From Tildeniella nuda ZEHNDER 1965/U140 (GTDB lineage Bacteria; Cyanobacteriota; Cyanobacteriia; Leptolyngbyales; Leptolyngbyaceae): DNA of 64,000 bases. This document shows positions 49,397 through 58,002 of this stretch, in pieces. Within the stretch, counting starts at the first letter, position 1. Each line of letters opens with the position of its first letter. Position numbers and translations under genes: made by a program. Location: the NCBI GenBank assembly GCA_019358895.1, contig JAHHIG010000011.1, positions 120,017-184,016 of the forward strand, in the 5' to 3' direction. A model generated the notes under the pieces. The model made no database searches. It was not told where the DNA came from and saw only the letters and a program-made list of their open reading frames with translations.

Positions 49397-49753
49397 ATGA
49401 CGAAGGATTACATTTGGATTGTGACAGATGATGCTGTCCCTACCTCAACAGAGGGTGAGAGAGGTGGTTGGGGTGATCAACTACGCCAAAAAGTACTGAA
49501 ATACAAGGAAGTAAAGTTACCAATTGCTGACCTTGAGCAGAAGATGAACGAGTTTCTCCAACTTGTGGGAAGACTGTTCAAGCAAGTGGATGATCAGATT
49601 GGTTCGCAATCATCTATGCAGTTGGATGAAGTGGAATTGTTAGTTGAGATTGGTGGAGAAGGCGAGATTAAATTAGTTGCTGGGGGAAAGGCAACCGGAA
49701 AGGGTGCGATTACATTAAAATTTAAGCGTTTTGAAGCACAACATAATGAATAA
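49397..49753 (+). CDS. Pepco-type domain protein (peptidase co-occurring)
   Basis: The 118-residue product has no membrane segment. Its pattern, DYIWIVTDDAVP, then LPIADLEQKMNEFLQLVGRL and DEVELLVEIGGEGEIKLVAG, with the end GGKATGKGAITLKFKR, matches the small domain that accompanies caspase-like and trypsin-like peptidases in bacterial conflict systems (described as Pepco/Trypco by comparative genomics). Its last codons overlap the start of the caspase gene by 8 bp, implying translational coupling and a shared complex. It may hold or sense a signal for the peptidase; that role is not proven. Confidence 0.8.
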   Translation: MTKDYIWIVTDDAVPTSTEGERGGWGDQLRQKVLKYKEVKLPIADLEQKMNEFLQLVGRLFKQVDDQIGSQSSMQLDEVELLVEIGGEGEIKLVAGGKATGKGAITLKFKRFEAQHNE

Positions 49754-52646
49754 TTGGGCAATTGTTGTTGGCATTAACAAATACGAATTCTTGCCTGAAG
49801 AAGCGCATCTAAAGTTCGCCACTCGTGACGCAGAGGAAATTAGAAGATTTTTGTGTGAGCAAGCAGGATTTCCAAAAGATAATGTCTTACTGTGTTCCGA
49901 TAATTCTGCACCAATCAACAATTCACCTACTCGCCCTTCACGATCTTATTTACGGATATTGCTACGCGAGAAAATACCTGTGCAAGCTGATTGCTTATGC
50001 TTCTTCTTTGCAGGGCATGGAGCAGTCGGAGCAGATAAACAGGATTATCTGCTGCCATACGATGTTGATCCCAACGATTTAGAAGAAACCGCCATTTCAA
50101 CTCAATTTGTAATCAATCAAATAAGAGATCGTCAAGCCAGGAATGCTGTTCTTATTTTTGACATGTGTCGTAATGAAAGCTCATATTCTAGCAGGAGTGC
50201 TGGAGATGCTGTGGGCAGCAGAACGGTTGAGATTGCTAAACAACAAGGCATTGTCACCCTATTTTCTTGCAGTAAAGGCGAGCGATCTTATGAAATTGCT
50301 GACCTTGAGCATGGAGCTTTCACATGTCAGCTTTTGGAAGGGTTAAAGCAGCATACAATTCCACGATATCTGGAGACCTACTTGAAACGAGAAGTGCCAG
50401 AACTTAACCGTAAACATGGAAAACCGACTCAAACTCCTCTCATCATCCCTGAATCTATTGGGAAGTGCGACCTCCCTCTGTTTCCGAAATGTATCACTGA
50501 AAAAGATATTGAAAGTTTACAAAGTAGTACGTCGCAAGCTGAACAGAGTGGAGACATTACTAGAGCGAGGGATTTGATCGATGTATGGTGGAGAATAGCC
50601 GAATTTGACTCTTCAAGACTACAAATAGTACGTCAAGAAACTGAACGTCTTCAAAAAGCGATTCACGAAAATTTGCAGCTAAACCTTAGTGGCAAGCCAT
50701 CAGATGAGATTGTTCCAGTTTCCAAAGATACTGCTAAATCAACATCTACATCACGAACACCTGTTCAAAGACAGAAAAACACTACAGCGCCTCGTCTTCT
50801 AACACCACCTGTACGCCCAACTCAACAATCAGTAGAGACAAATTCTTTAGCTGATTTTTATAGAGAACCACCAAGCGGGTGTTTGCCCATAACTAATGAT
50901 TTTCTTGACCAACGAACACCTAAAACTATTAACAAAGAAACTCTTAATTTGTACTTTGAAGGATATGATCCTGGATGGGAAGAAATACTCACTAACTGCA
51001 TTCCGCATCGAGAGATTGTTAAGCAATTAACTCATACTTTGCAGACTCATCGAGATCGAGGATTTCGGGTTACTTTACTTGTCGGACCTGGAGGTGAGGG
51101 AAAGTCAACTGCGCTGCGGCAAGTAGTTTGTCGGCTGGTTAAGGAGGATTCAGGTTTCCACATTGTTTGGTGGGAAGATCCAGACATTTCTGAAATGAGA
51201 AACATCTTGAGTAAGCTACCTAAACTAGACAATACTTCTAAATGGTTAATTGTTAGTGACGACCCCTCTTCTCAAGTCATTGAATCGATTAATAAATTAC
51301 GTTTAACCCCAATAGATCGAAAAGATATTCAGTTTTTAATCTGTTGCCGTGACACAGTGTGGGAGAATTATGGCAAACCTTTAGATTGGGGAGCGCAATT
51401 CACAAGAAAACCCATGCCCAAATTGAAGCAAGAGGAAGCTCAACAAATTGTCAGGGCATGGAAAGAAGCAGGAGCGTTAGAAAACAAATCTGAAGAGGAG
51501 GCGACACAAGAATTACTGAAAAAGCAAAAATCAGACAAGGCTGCCTTCTTAGCGGCAATGCTACAAGTACGAAAGAATCAAACTTTAGAAGAGAGAGTTG
51601 GAAGAATTCTGGAGGATATGAAATGCTCACCCAATGGTGACAGTCTTGTTGATGCCTATGCCTGTATTGCTGCAATGCATGCTGAAGGACTTAAGCTGCT
51701 GAAGCCTGCTATTTTAGCAAAAGCAATTGAATACCAACCCAGTAAACTTCAAGAGGATATTTTAGAAAAGCTAGGAAATGAAATCGTCGCATCTGGCTCA
51801 GATACTCCCATTTTGGTGCGTCATCAAGTAATAGCGGAGACTGCGGTTAAAATTCTATCGAGCGCGCCATATTCAAAAAAGTTTGAAGATGATATATATC
51901 CGCGCTTAGCCGGGGCAGCCGAAACTTTAAGCCCTTCTTTGAGTGAAAATGAAATAATGAAGTGGAGATACGATTTTCCAAAACACTTCGCCGAGAACGC
52001 AGAAAATTCAAGGATTAGTGTGGCTATTTGTATCGCTGAAGCTCTCTATAAAGTAGAGCGATCGCATCAGTTGTTTACTCATCTCGCTCAATTTTACCGC
52101 AAAGACAATAGACTCAAACAAACTACGACACTCTTTCGTGAGTCTTCTTTCACGGACAGCCAAAGAGATAGAAAGTTTTATTCTGAGTGGGCTACAGCAG
52201 AACGCGACAGTAAGAATTACGAATTTGCAGCTTGGTTGTATGCAGTTGCTTTATCAGATAGCACCCCAAAATCCTTGAACAAAGAAAATGCGATGGTGTA
52301 TCTTTCAAACATTGGTTTATGCTTCTTTGAATTGCACCAGCACCCCACTGATGCTTGTGCTAAAGCATTAGTGGGGTCTGCACAACTTGGACTTCGTATT
52401 TCAAAAACTGCTGATTACCGGAATATGGACAAGACAATAAGCGATTTAAGGAAGAACGAAGAAAGAGCTAGATCATTAGACATTCGTGATGTCCCTGAGG
52501 GATCAGCATTTGAAAACCTTTTAATGGGAATTGCAGAGGTACGCCAGAAAGTTCAGGAGAAATCTTCCCAAAATGCTAAAACAAACTTACCTTGCTGGAT
52601 TCAAAACTTAGGAGATTTAGAGTTTCAAGCACTGAAGAAGATATGA
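49746..52646 (+). CDS. Caspase-like peptidase fused to a P-loop NTPase and helical repeats
   Basis: Residues 1-240 are a C14 caspase/metacaspase domain: NWAIVVGINKYEFL, catalytic His91 in FFFAGHGAVG and Cys141 in IFDMCRN, then the CSKGERSYEI and HGAFTCQLLEGL strand-helix end. A linker of about 200 residues follows. A P-loop NTPase begins with HREIVKQL and Walker A GPGGEGKST (447-455), with LIVSDDPS and QFLICCRDTVWE following, resembling STAND or AAA-type sensors. The C-terminal 300 residues are helical (EYQPSKLQEDILEKLGNEIV, YSEWATAERDSKNYEFAAWL), like TPR-type repeats. Such architectures are proposed prokaryotic immune effectors causing cell death on sensing invasion. Composition is AT-rich compared with psaAB, consistent with transfer. 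Confidence 0.88.
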   Translation: MNNWAIVVGINKYEFLPEEAHLKFATRDAEEIRRFLCEQAGFPKDNVLLCSDNSAPINNSPTRPSRSYLRILLREKIPVQADCLCFFFAGHGAVGADKQDYLLPYDVDPNDLEETAISTQFVINQIRDRQARNAVLIFDMCRNESSYSSRSAGDAVGSRTVEIAKQQGIVTLFSCSKGERSYEIADLEHGAFTCQLLEGLKQHTIPRYLETYLKREVPELNRKHGKPTQTPLIIPESIGKCDLPLFPKCITEKDIESLQSSTSQAEQSGDITRARDLIDVWWRIAEFDSSRLQIVRQETERLQKAIHENLQLNLSGKPSDEIVPVSKDTAKSTSTSRTPVQRQKNTTAPRLLTPPVRPTQQSVETNSLADFYREPPSGCLPITNDFLDQRTPKTINKETLNLYFEGYDPGWEEILTNCIPHREIVKQLTHTLQTHRDRGFRVTLLVGPGGEGKSTALRQVVCRLVKEDSGFHIVWWEDPDISEMRNILSKLPKLDNTSKWLIVSDDPSSQVIESINKLRLTPIDRKDIQFLICCRDTVWENYGKPLDWGAQFTRKPMPKLKQEEAQQIVRAWKEAGALENKSEEEATQELLKKQKSDKAAFLAAMLQVRKNQTLEERVGRILEDMKCSPNGDSLVDAYACIAAMHAEGLKLLKPAILAKAIEYQPSKLQEDILEKLGNEIVASGSDTPILVRHQVIAETAVKILSSAPYSKKFEDDIYPRLAGAAETLSPSLSENEIMKWRYDFPKHFAENAENSRISVAICIAEALYKVERSHQLFTHLAQFYRKDNRLKQTTTLFRESSFTDSQRDRKFYSEWATAERDSKNYEFAAWLYAVALSDSTPKSLNKENAMVYLSNIGLCFFELHQHPTDACAKALVGSAQLGLRISKTADYRNMDKTISDLRKNEERARSLDIRDVPEGSAFENLLMGIAEVRQKVQEKSSQNAKTNLPCWIQNLGDLEFQALKKI

Positions 52647-52878
52647 AAGCTTAGTAAGTTGGGTAGAAGCATGAAATCCAACGACCCAGAAGAGATTGGG
52701 TTTTGTAACCTCAACTCAACTAGAGCAAAGGTTGATCGCACCCAAACTTAAAACAGAGGCTTGAAATATATGGAAACTAAGCTAATTTTGACCGAGAAAG
52801 ATATCAAGCGGGCGATCGACTGGCTTAGACCTCCTATAATTTGCAAGAGATCCATCTGTACAAACTCCAGGAGAAGCC

Positions 52879-53301
52879 ATGAGCCAGCAAGCCAATATTG
52901 CCGCAACGCAGCGCCTCGGTGAAGCCGTGAACAGTGGCAATCTCGATGTCTTACACGAAGTCTTTGCACCAAATGTGATCGATCGCGATCCAGGCTCCGA
53001 TCAGCTTCCAGGACCAGAAGGCTTCATCCAGTTTTTCACGGGTTTTCGGGCTGCCTTCCCAGATCTCAGCATCGGTGTGGAACAAATGGTTGCTGATGAC
53101 GATAATATCGCGATCGCCTACACCATTACCGGCACCCATCAAGGCGACTTCCTCGGTATTCCAGCAACAGGTCGCCCAATCAAAGCCCGTGGTGTGCAAA
53201 TCGCGCGCTTTGAGCATGGTCAGATTGTCGAGCGGTGGGGTAGCTCCGACCAACTCGGCATCCTACAGCAGCTTGGCGTAAACCCGATCGCCGCCACTTA
53301 A
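52879..53301 (+). CDS. SnoaL-like ester cyclase/NTF2-fold protein
   Basis: The 140-residue product fits the SnoaL polyketide-cyclase-like family: ANIAATQRLGEAVNSGNLDV, PEGFIQFFTGFRAAFPDLSI, GTHQGDFLGIPATGRPIKAR, and GQIVERWGSSDQLGILQQLG. These proteins adopt an NTF2-like alpha+beta barrel; most cyanobacterial members have no known substrate. AGGAG lies seven bases before the ATG. It lies between the caspase operon and yjbQ copy 2. Confidence 0.9.
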   Translation: MSQQANIAATQRLGEAVNSGNLDVLHEVFAPNVIDRDPGSDQLPGPEGFIQFFTGFRAAFPDLSIGVEQMVADDDNIAIAYTITGTHQGDFLGIPATGRPIKARGVQIARFEHGQIVERWGSSDQLGILQQLGVNPIAAT

Positions 53302-53330
53302 GGGACAGCTTCTAACTCCACCGCCACGTT

Positions 53331-53490
53331 CGGTTAGCGCACATGAAGCCTAGCTAAATCCCTCACTCTCATATTGAGGGACGTTTGCTTAAGGAGAACC
53401 CTCACCTCCCTTTCTTGCAACTCAAAACGCAAAACTCACAACTCAAAACTTTCCTACCCCTCACTCCTCACTCCTCTCCCCTCACCTTCC
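53331..53490. repeat. Duplicated psaB-downstream segment ahead of yjbQ copy 2
   Basis: CGGTTAGCGCACATGAAGC at 53331 matches CGGCTAGCGCATATCAAGC at the psaB stop codon, and TGCTTAAGGAG recurs after a decayed terminator hairpin. The segment then contains a purine/pyrimidine repeat (CTCACTCCTCACTCC) directly before the yjbQ start. Confidence 0.7.
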
Positions 53491-53907
53491 ATGCGCCAAC
53501 ATCAGCAGGTACTGAAGCTTCAAACAACAGGCAAATCACTTTGCAGAGTGACTCAGAAAGTGCAGGCGATCGTCGCTGAATCGCAAATTCAAACGGGACT
53601 TTGCACGCTCTTTTTGCGTCACACATCGGCGAGCTTACTGATTCAAGAAAATGCCGATCCGGACGTACTAAAGGATCTAGAAAACTTTTTTGCCAAGCTG
53701 GTGCCAGAGTGGGAAAACTACATCCACAGCACCGAAGGTCCAGACGATATGCCTGCCCATATTCGCACCGCGCTGACGAAAACATCGGAGCAAATTCCGA
53801 TCGCCAACGGTCGGCTTGTTCTAGGCATCTGGCAAGGTATTTACCTATGGGAACATCGGCAGCATGGTCAGATCCGAGAGTTGGTTATTCACCTGATCGG
53901 AAGTTAA
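53491..53907 (+). CDS. yjbQ: YjbQ family (UPF0047) protein, copy 2, intact
   Basis: The 138-residue protein is full length for the family: MRQHQQVLKLQTTGKSLCRV, GLCTLFLRHTSASLLIQENA, GPDDMPAHIRTALTKTSEQI, and ANGRLVLGIWQGIYLWEHR with a C-terminal IRELVIHLIGS. The His in LFLRHTSAS and the final WEHR block carry the conserved residues. YjbQ proteins show secondary thiamine-phosphate synthase activity in enterobacteria, with an uncertain natural role. It is the only complete copy of three in the window. The ATG at 53491 corresponds exactly to the start of copy 1. Confidence 0.93.
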   Translation: MRQHQQVLKLQTTGKSLCRVTQKVQAIVAESQIQTGLCTLFLRHTSASLLIQENADPDVLKDLENFFAKLVPEWENYIHSTEGPDDMPAHIRTALTKTSEQIPIANGRLVLGIWQGIYLWEHRQHGQIRELVIHLIGS

Positions 53908-53991
53908 GAGATTAAATAACCGTGCGATCGATGCTTTGAGTCTAGAGAAGCAGTTCTTGAGACACGGATGAAAATCTCATAGAATCAAAGC

Positions 53992-54285
53992 ATGAAATTT
54001 GAGTGGGATCAGCAAAAGAACACGGCAAATGTTGCCAGGCATAAGCTTGATTTTGCAGACGCACCGAGAGTCTTCCGCCTACCCCTCCGTATTTCCCTGG
54101 ATGAGCGGCAAAACTACGGAGAGGATCGATGGATTGGTATCGGGATGCTTGATGGGCGTGTAGTCGTTGTAGTTTTTACAGAACTAGGCGACCAAACAAT
54201 TCGTATTATTTCACTTCGTAAAGCTCTGCCCTATGAACAAAAACGCTATGAACAGTTCCTCAGAAACGAATTGGGAGAAAGTTGA
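53992..54285 (+). CDS. brnT: BrnT family toxin
   Basis: BrnT is an RNase-E/RelE-fold type II toxin. The 97-residue product has the signature start FEWDQQKNTANVARHKLDFA, VFRLPLRISLDERQNYGEDR, IGMLDGRVVVVVFTE, and IRIISLRKALPYEQKRYEQF. It overlaps the antitoxin frame by about 50 bp. Both genes lie directly upstream of the yjbQ 3' fragment. Confidence 0.92.
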   Translation: MKFEWDQQKNTANVARHKLDFADAPRVFRLPLRISLDERQNYGEDRWIGIGMLDGRVVVVVFTELGDQTIRIISLRKALPYEQKRYEQFLRNELGES

Positions 54286-54499
54286 TTCGCTGACAGAAGA
54301 GGAGATCGATACCTCTGATATTCCGCCATTGACGGAGGAGTTTTTCAACAAGTCGCGATGGTGGAAACCTGTAGAGTCATTAAGCGTTCTGGTTCAAGTA
54401 GATCCCAACACACTCGCCTGGTTTCAAGCTCAAGGCGAGGATTACGAAAAGAAAATGGCTGCGGCACTACGGATTTATGCAGAAGCTCACAAGACGTAA
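54233..54499 (+). CDS. brnA: BrnA family antitoxin
   Basis: The 88-residue product contains DTSDIPPLTEEFFNKSRWWK and VLVQVDPNTLAWFQAQGEDY, typical of BrnA-type ribbon-helix-helix antitoxins (Pfam BrnA_antitoxin). The ATG at 54233 overlaps brnT; an ATG five codons downstream is also possible. A single module with brnT is expected, autoregulated by the complex. Confidence 0.88.
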   Translation: MNKNAMNSSSETNWEKVDSLTEEEIDTSDIPPLTEEFFNKSRWWKPVESLSVLVQVDPNTLAWFQAQGEDYEKKMAAALRIYAEAHKT

Positions 54500-54514
54500 T
54501 CAAACTCAGTGCAA

Positions 54515-54625
54515 GCGCCAGCCAACGGTCGTCTGATGCTAGGCACTTGGCAAGGCATTTACCTGTGGGAATATCGCCAGCACAGCCATACCCGCGAGTT
54601 AGTCGTCCATCTGAGCGGAAGTTAA
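54515..54625 (+). pseudogene. YjbQ family protein, copy 3, 3' fragment only
   Basis: Thirty-six codons in one frame read APANGRLMLGTWQGIYLWEY, then RQHSHTRELVVHLSGS and a stop, the conserved C-terminal end of YjbQ. No start or 5' part remains. The downstream bases continue to match those after copy 1. This may be the missing original end of copy 1, displaced by the intervening cargo. Confidence 0.88.
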
Positions 54626-54817
54626 AGATTGTGGAGCAAATGACGTAGAGAGAAGGATGAGCGGGCTACACCTTAAAATCTTTAGTCTCTGCTTATTTTC
54701 TTGAGGTAGCACGATCTTACGAGACGATCTGCCTATCTATCCAACTTGGGGTGTATACAGAGACTCTCCGCCTATCTAGCTGATTTGGGGTGTTATGCAG
54801 AAGCTTTCAGCCGAATA
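54515..54817. repeat. Right direct repeat of the yjbQ-flanked island
   Basis: The counterpart of 48905-49217: it runs from the yjbQ end through TTGTGGAGCAAATGAC, TCTCTGCTTATTTTCTTGAG, and CTATCTATCCAACTTGGGGTG to the start of the SUKH gene region. Divergence between the two copies shows that the duplication is not recent. Confidence 0.8.
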
Positions 54818-54960
54818 ATAATTATGTAGCTTTAGTTCTGAGTGAGCGCATCGTTGGTCAAGTTTCTGTTGATTCTCTACAAAAAAGCTGTAATGCAGTA
54901 GATCCGCATATTTTGCAATCAGTAGAAAAATCAGATTTTAATGAGTTGGTCTGGATAGGT

Positions 54961-55449
54961 ATGAGTAGCCCTTCAACAATTGCTGGAATCCTAAGACAAA
55001 TTCTTAATCACACAGCCAAGGCTAATCCCATCTTGAGAGCTAATTTACGAAAAGGGCTTTCAAGAACACAGATTAAGCAGATAACTCATGCTTTTCCATT
55101 CCGTCTACCAAGGGAAGTCGAGGAATTATATCAATGGCGTGATGGGATGAACGTTGAAGTTCATGATGATTTCTTATTCCACTATCACTATTTTCTGCCC
55201 TTACACAAGGCTCTTGAAGAGTACCAGATGAATTTAACCTGGAGAGTCCTTGGCGATGATGATCCAACGATCATTCCCAACCTACTACCATTATTCAGTT
55301 TTCAGGGTGAGTTTTATGGTGCTTATTGTCGCCGCGAAAAGCAAGATAAAGCACCTATTTATTTTGTTTTTCACGATGAAGGCATAGTTTATGATAGCCT
55401 CACATCAATGTTATCAGCGATTTTAGAATGCTATGAGGGGCTGTTTTAA
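54961..55449 (+). CDS. SMI1/KNR4 (SUKH) family protein, 3' end cut by an insertion sequence
   Basis: The core QITHAFPFRLPREVEELYQW RDGMN is typical of SUKH proteins, which act as immunity proteins against polymorphic toxins or as signalling adaptors. ATG at 54961 makes a start (MSSPSTIAGILRQILNHTAK) like cyanobacterial homologues. The open frame extends up to a GTG at 54790, so an N-terminal extension is possible. The last codons GLF and stop lie in the left inverted repeat of the IS5-family element starting near 55435, so the natural C-terminus, usually 20-40 residues longer, is lost. Confidence 0.78.
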   Translation: MSSPSTIAGILRQILNHTAKANPILRANLRKGLSRTQIKQITHAFPFRLPREVEELYQWRDGMNVEVHDDFLFHYHYFLPLHKALEEYQMNLTWRVLGDDDPTIIPNLLPLFSFQGEFYGAYCRREKQDKAPIYFVFHDEGIVYDSLTSMLSAILECYEGLF

Positions 55450-56345
55450 AAGCCGGATCGACCGTAAAAAAGCTCACACGGTTAGGCTGTCAGTAGTGAA
55501 CTCCAGCACCGTGAGAGCGATGGTTAAATTCTACTCAAGCAACCTGACCCGCGCCCAATTTGACTTAATCCAACCGCTGCTGCCGCCTGCCAAACCTGGC
55601 GGTCGTCGCCGCAGTACCAGCCTGTGGGCGGTGCTCAACGCCATTTTTTACGTGGTCACGCAAGGGTGTAAGTGGCGCGATATCCCTGGTGATTTTCCCG
55701 CCTGGCAAACGGTGTATACCTACTTCCGCAACTGGCGCAAAGACGGTACCTGGAAAGCGATCCACGAGCGGTTACGAGCGTGGACACGGGCAGCGGTTGG
55801 ACGCGCTGAAAGTCCTTCGGCAGTGATTCTCGATAGTCAAAGTGTTCCCACACCAGCCATGGTGCAGCAAGCGGTCGGCTTTGACCAGTTCAAAATGACG
55901 AAGGGACGCAAACGCCATACGGTCGTGGATACCTTGGGCTTGGTCATGTGCGTCTTGGTCACAGCCGCCAGTGTGCCCGAGCGCGAAGGCGGCAAACAAG
56001 TGTTGCAGCGCCTATCTGCATTAGGGGCTAAAGTCAGTCGGCTCTACTTAGTCTGGGTTGATGGTGGCTATAGTGGGCAGCCCTTTCTGCAATGGGTGAT
56101 GGATCACTTGCGTTGGGTCGTGCACGCGGTGCTTAGACCGGAACAGACTCAAGGCTTTATGCTGCTCAAAAAACGGTGGATTGTGGAACGGACGTTTGGC
56201 TGGTGGCAATGGTATCGCCGCCTCAACTACGACTACGAAGCCTTACCAGCAACGGCTGAAACGATGATTTATCTCGCCATGATTCGACTGATGGTGCGGC
56301 GGTTGGCGTAATTTGTCACACCCCGCCCCCTTTTCAAACAGCCTC
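55435..56345 (+). mobile_element. IS5-family insertion sequence
   Basis: Imperfect inverted repeats GAGGGGCTGTTTTAAAAG (left, 55435) and GAGGCTGTTTGAAAAGGGG (right, reverse complement, ending 56345) flank a single transposase gene of normal length. The size, about 0.9 kb, fits the IS5/IS1031-type groups. No unambiguous target duplication is visible. The element truncates the SUKH gene. Confidence 0.88.
55520..56311 (+). CDS. IS5-family transposase
   Basis: The start at 55520 gives a 263-residue protein beginning MVKFYSSNLTRAQFDLIQPL. It contains the DUF4096-like N-terminal DNA-binding segment (GCKWRDIPGDFPAWQTVYTY), the DDE residues in ILDSQSV and VWVDGGYSG, and the final Glu in KKRWIVERTFGWWQWYRRLN. 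The frame is intact, so the element may still be mobile. Upstream in-frame codons belong to the IS end. Confidence 0.95.
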   Translation: MVKFYSSNLTRAQFDLIQPLLPPAKPGGRRRSTSLWAVLNAIFYVVTQGCKWRDIPGDFPAWQTVYTYFRNWRKDGTWKAIHERLRAWTRAAVGRAESPSAVILDSQSVPTPAMVQQAVGFDQFKMTKGRKRHTVVDTLGLVMCVLVTAASVPEREGGKQVLQRLSALGAKVSRLYLVWVDGGYSGQPFLQWVMDHLRWVVHAVLRPEQTQGFMLLKKRWIVERTFGWWQWYRRLNYDYEALPATAETMIYLAMIRLMVRRLA

Positions 56346-56518
56346 TTAGTAGCTTGTATGCACAAGCTGCTCATCATTTTGAATGCAATCGTCAAGCAGG
56401 GCAAGGCTTGGGTGTCTCCTACCGCAGACGCTAAACCCGAAATAGTTACCTTTCCCGCTTGACTTTCAAGATAATCGCTAAATCCCTCGACCAAGAGGCG
56501 AGGACTTTGCCTTTAGCT

Positions 56519-56560
56519 CCTTTCTCCCTAGGGAGAAGGGCTGGGGATGAGGGCAAAAGA
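56519..56560. repeat. Partial copy of the dispersed imperfect palindrome
   Basis: CTTTCTCCCTAGGGAGAAGG followed by GGGGATGAGGGC matches one half of the elements at 2876-2957 and 30437-30546. Confidence 0.7.
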
Positions 56561-56595
56561 TCTGTAGCCTTTGCAATTTGATTTGGTGTAACACA

Positions 56596-56695
<100 letters not shown>

Positions 56696-56745
56696 ATGAC
56701 TACACTAAAAGCGATTCCCTCCGTAGCAATGAGCAAGAAGACACG

Positions 56746-57966
56746 ATGGCTGAGATTGCAATAACCCAACCGATACCCTGCTGCGAACCGTCCGAAACCG
56801 TTGCCTACGACGTGGAACAGGCAGTCTTAGAACGCTATGAAGCGGGGGCACGTCAGCCCGAAGCTGCGCTCTGCTGCCCCACCGATGGCTACGATGCTCA
56901 GTATCTCGCCAAACTTCCCGCCGAAATCGTTGAGAAGGACTATGGCTGTGGCGATCCAACAAAGTACGTAGCGATCGGTGAAACGGTCGTTGATCTCGGT
57001 TCCGGTGCTGGCAAAAATTGCTACATTCTGGCTCAAAAGGTTGGCGCAACAGGACAGGTGATTGGCGTTGACTTCAATGATGAAATGCTGTCGCTGTCGC
57101 GCAAATATCTTGATGTGATGGCAGAGACGCTCGGCTACCGCAATGTTTCGTTTGTGAAAGGCAAGATTCAAGACCTGGCGCTGAATCGCGATCGCGCCCA
57201 AGACTGGCTCTCGCAGCATCCCATCACGGCGCTCGATCAATTGAGTGTCTTTGAAGTGGAGTGCGATCGGTGGCGGCAGGACGAACCGTTAATTGCTGAC
57301 AGTAGTGTGGATGTCGTCATTTCTAACTGCGTCCTCAACCTGGTGCGCCCTCAGGACAAACAGCAGCTTTTTCAAGAAATCTACCGCGTCCTCAAGCGGG
57401 GTGGGCGAGCGGTCATTTCGGATATCGTCTGCGATGAAGACCCGACACCAGACATTTTGAATGACCCCAACCTCTGGAGCGGCTGCATTGCAGGAGCGTT
57501 CCGCGAAGATGCCTTTTTGGATATGTTTGAGCAAGCGGGCTTTTACGGTGTGGAAATTCTGGTGCGGCAGGCAGAACCCTGGCAAGTCATCGACGGCATT
57601 GAGTTCCGCTCAATGACGGTACGTGCGTTCAAGGGCAAAGAGGGTGCCTGCTGGGAACGCAACCAGGCAGTTGTTTACAAAGGTCCCTGGAAAGCGGTGC
57701 AGGATGACGACGGACACACGCTCTATCGCGGTCAGCGAATGGCAGTGTGTGACAAAACTTTCCAGATCTATACCGATCCGAAAAGTCCCTATCAGCAGGA
57801 CATCATCCCCGTTCTACCGCAAATGGATATTTCTTTAGCAACGGCGGAACCGTTCAACTGTGCAGGCGATCGCGTCCGTCATGCCCGTGAAACCAAAGGC
57901 ACAGAATACCGCGTGACAATCACAAACGCTGCTAGCTCATGCTGTGATCCCGCTGATTGCTGCTAG
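56746..57966 (+). CDS. arsM: Arsenite methyltransferase (arsenosugar-type ArsM)
   Basis: ArsM transfers methyl groups from SAM to trivalent arsenic. The 406-residue protein has the SAM site VVDLGSGAGKNCYILAQKVG and the As(III)-binding cysteines in CCPTDGY, YGCGDP, ISNCVLNL and SGCIAGAF. The N-terminus has an extra CC pair (PIPCCEP), and the C-terminus ends SSCCDPADCC, a cysteine cluster that could bind metal. The extended length fits the cyanobacterial form linked to arsenosugar synthesis. No ars operon or ArsR site was seen next to it. Confidence 0.9.
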   Translation: MAEIAITQPIPCCEPSETVAYDVEQAVLERYEAGARQPEAALCCPTDGYDAQYLAKLPAEIVEKDYGCGDPTKYVAIGETVVDLGSGAGKNCYILAQKVGATGQVIGVDFNDEMLSLSRKYLDVMAETLGYRNVSFVKGKIQDLALNRDRAQDWLSQHPITALDQLSVFEVECDRWRQDEPLIADSSVDVVISNCVLNLVRPQDKQQLFQEIYRVLKRGGRAVISDIVCDEDPTPDILNDPNLWSGCIAGAFREDAFLDMFEQAGFYGVEILVRQAEPWQVIDGIEFRSMTVRAFKGKEGACWERNQAVVYKGPWKAVQDDDGHTLYRGQRMAVCDKTFQIYTDPKSPYQQDIIPVLPQMDISLATAEPFNCAGDRVRHARETKGTEYRVTITNAASSCCDPADCC

Positions 57967-58002
57967 GGAGTGTGTTAGAGGACGTTCGCTAATCGTTAAA
58001 GA

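Noticed and set aside
52768..52921. A roughly 50-codon frame starting METKLILTEKDIKRAIDW
   Set aside because: It overlaps the ribosome-binding site and start of the SnoaL gene and has a meaningless second half; at most a remnant.
55430..56350. Target-site duplication of the IS5-family element
   Set aside because: The bases flanking the two ends do not give an unambiguous duplication.
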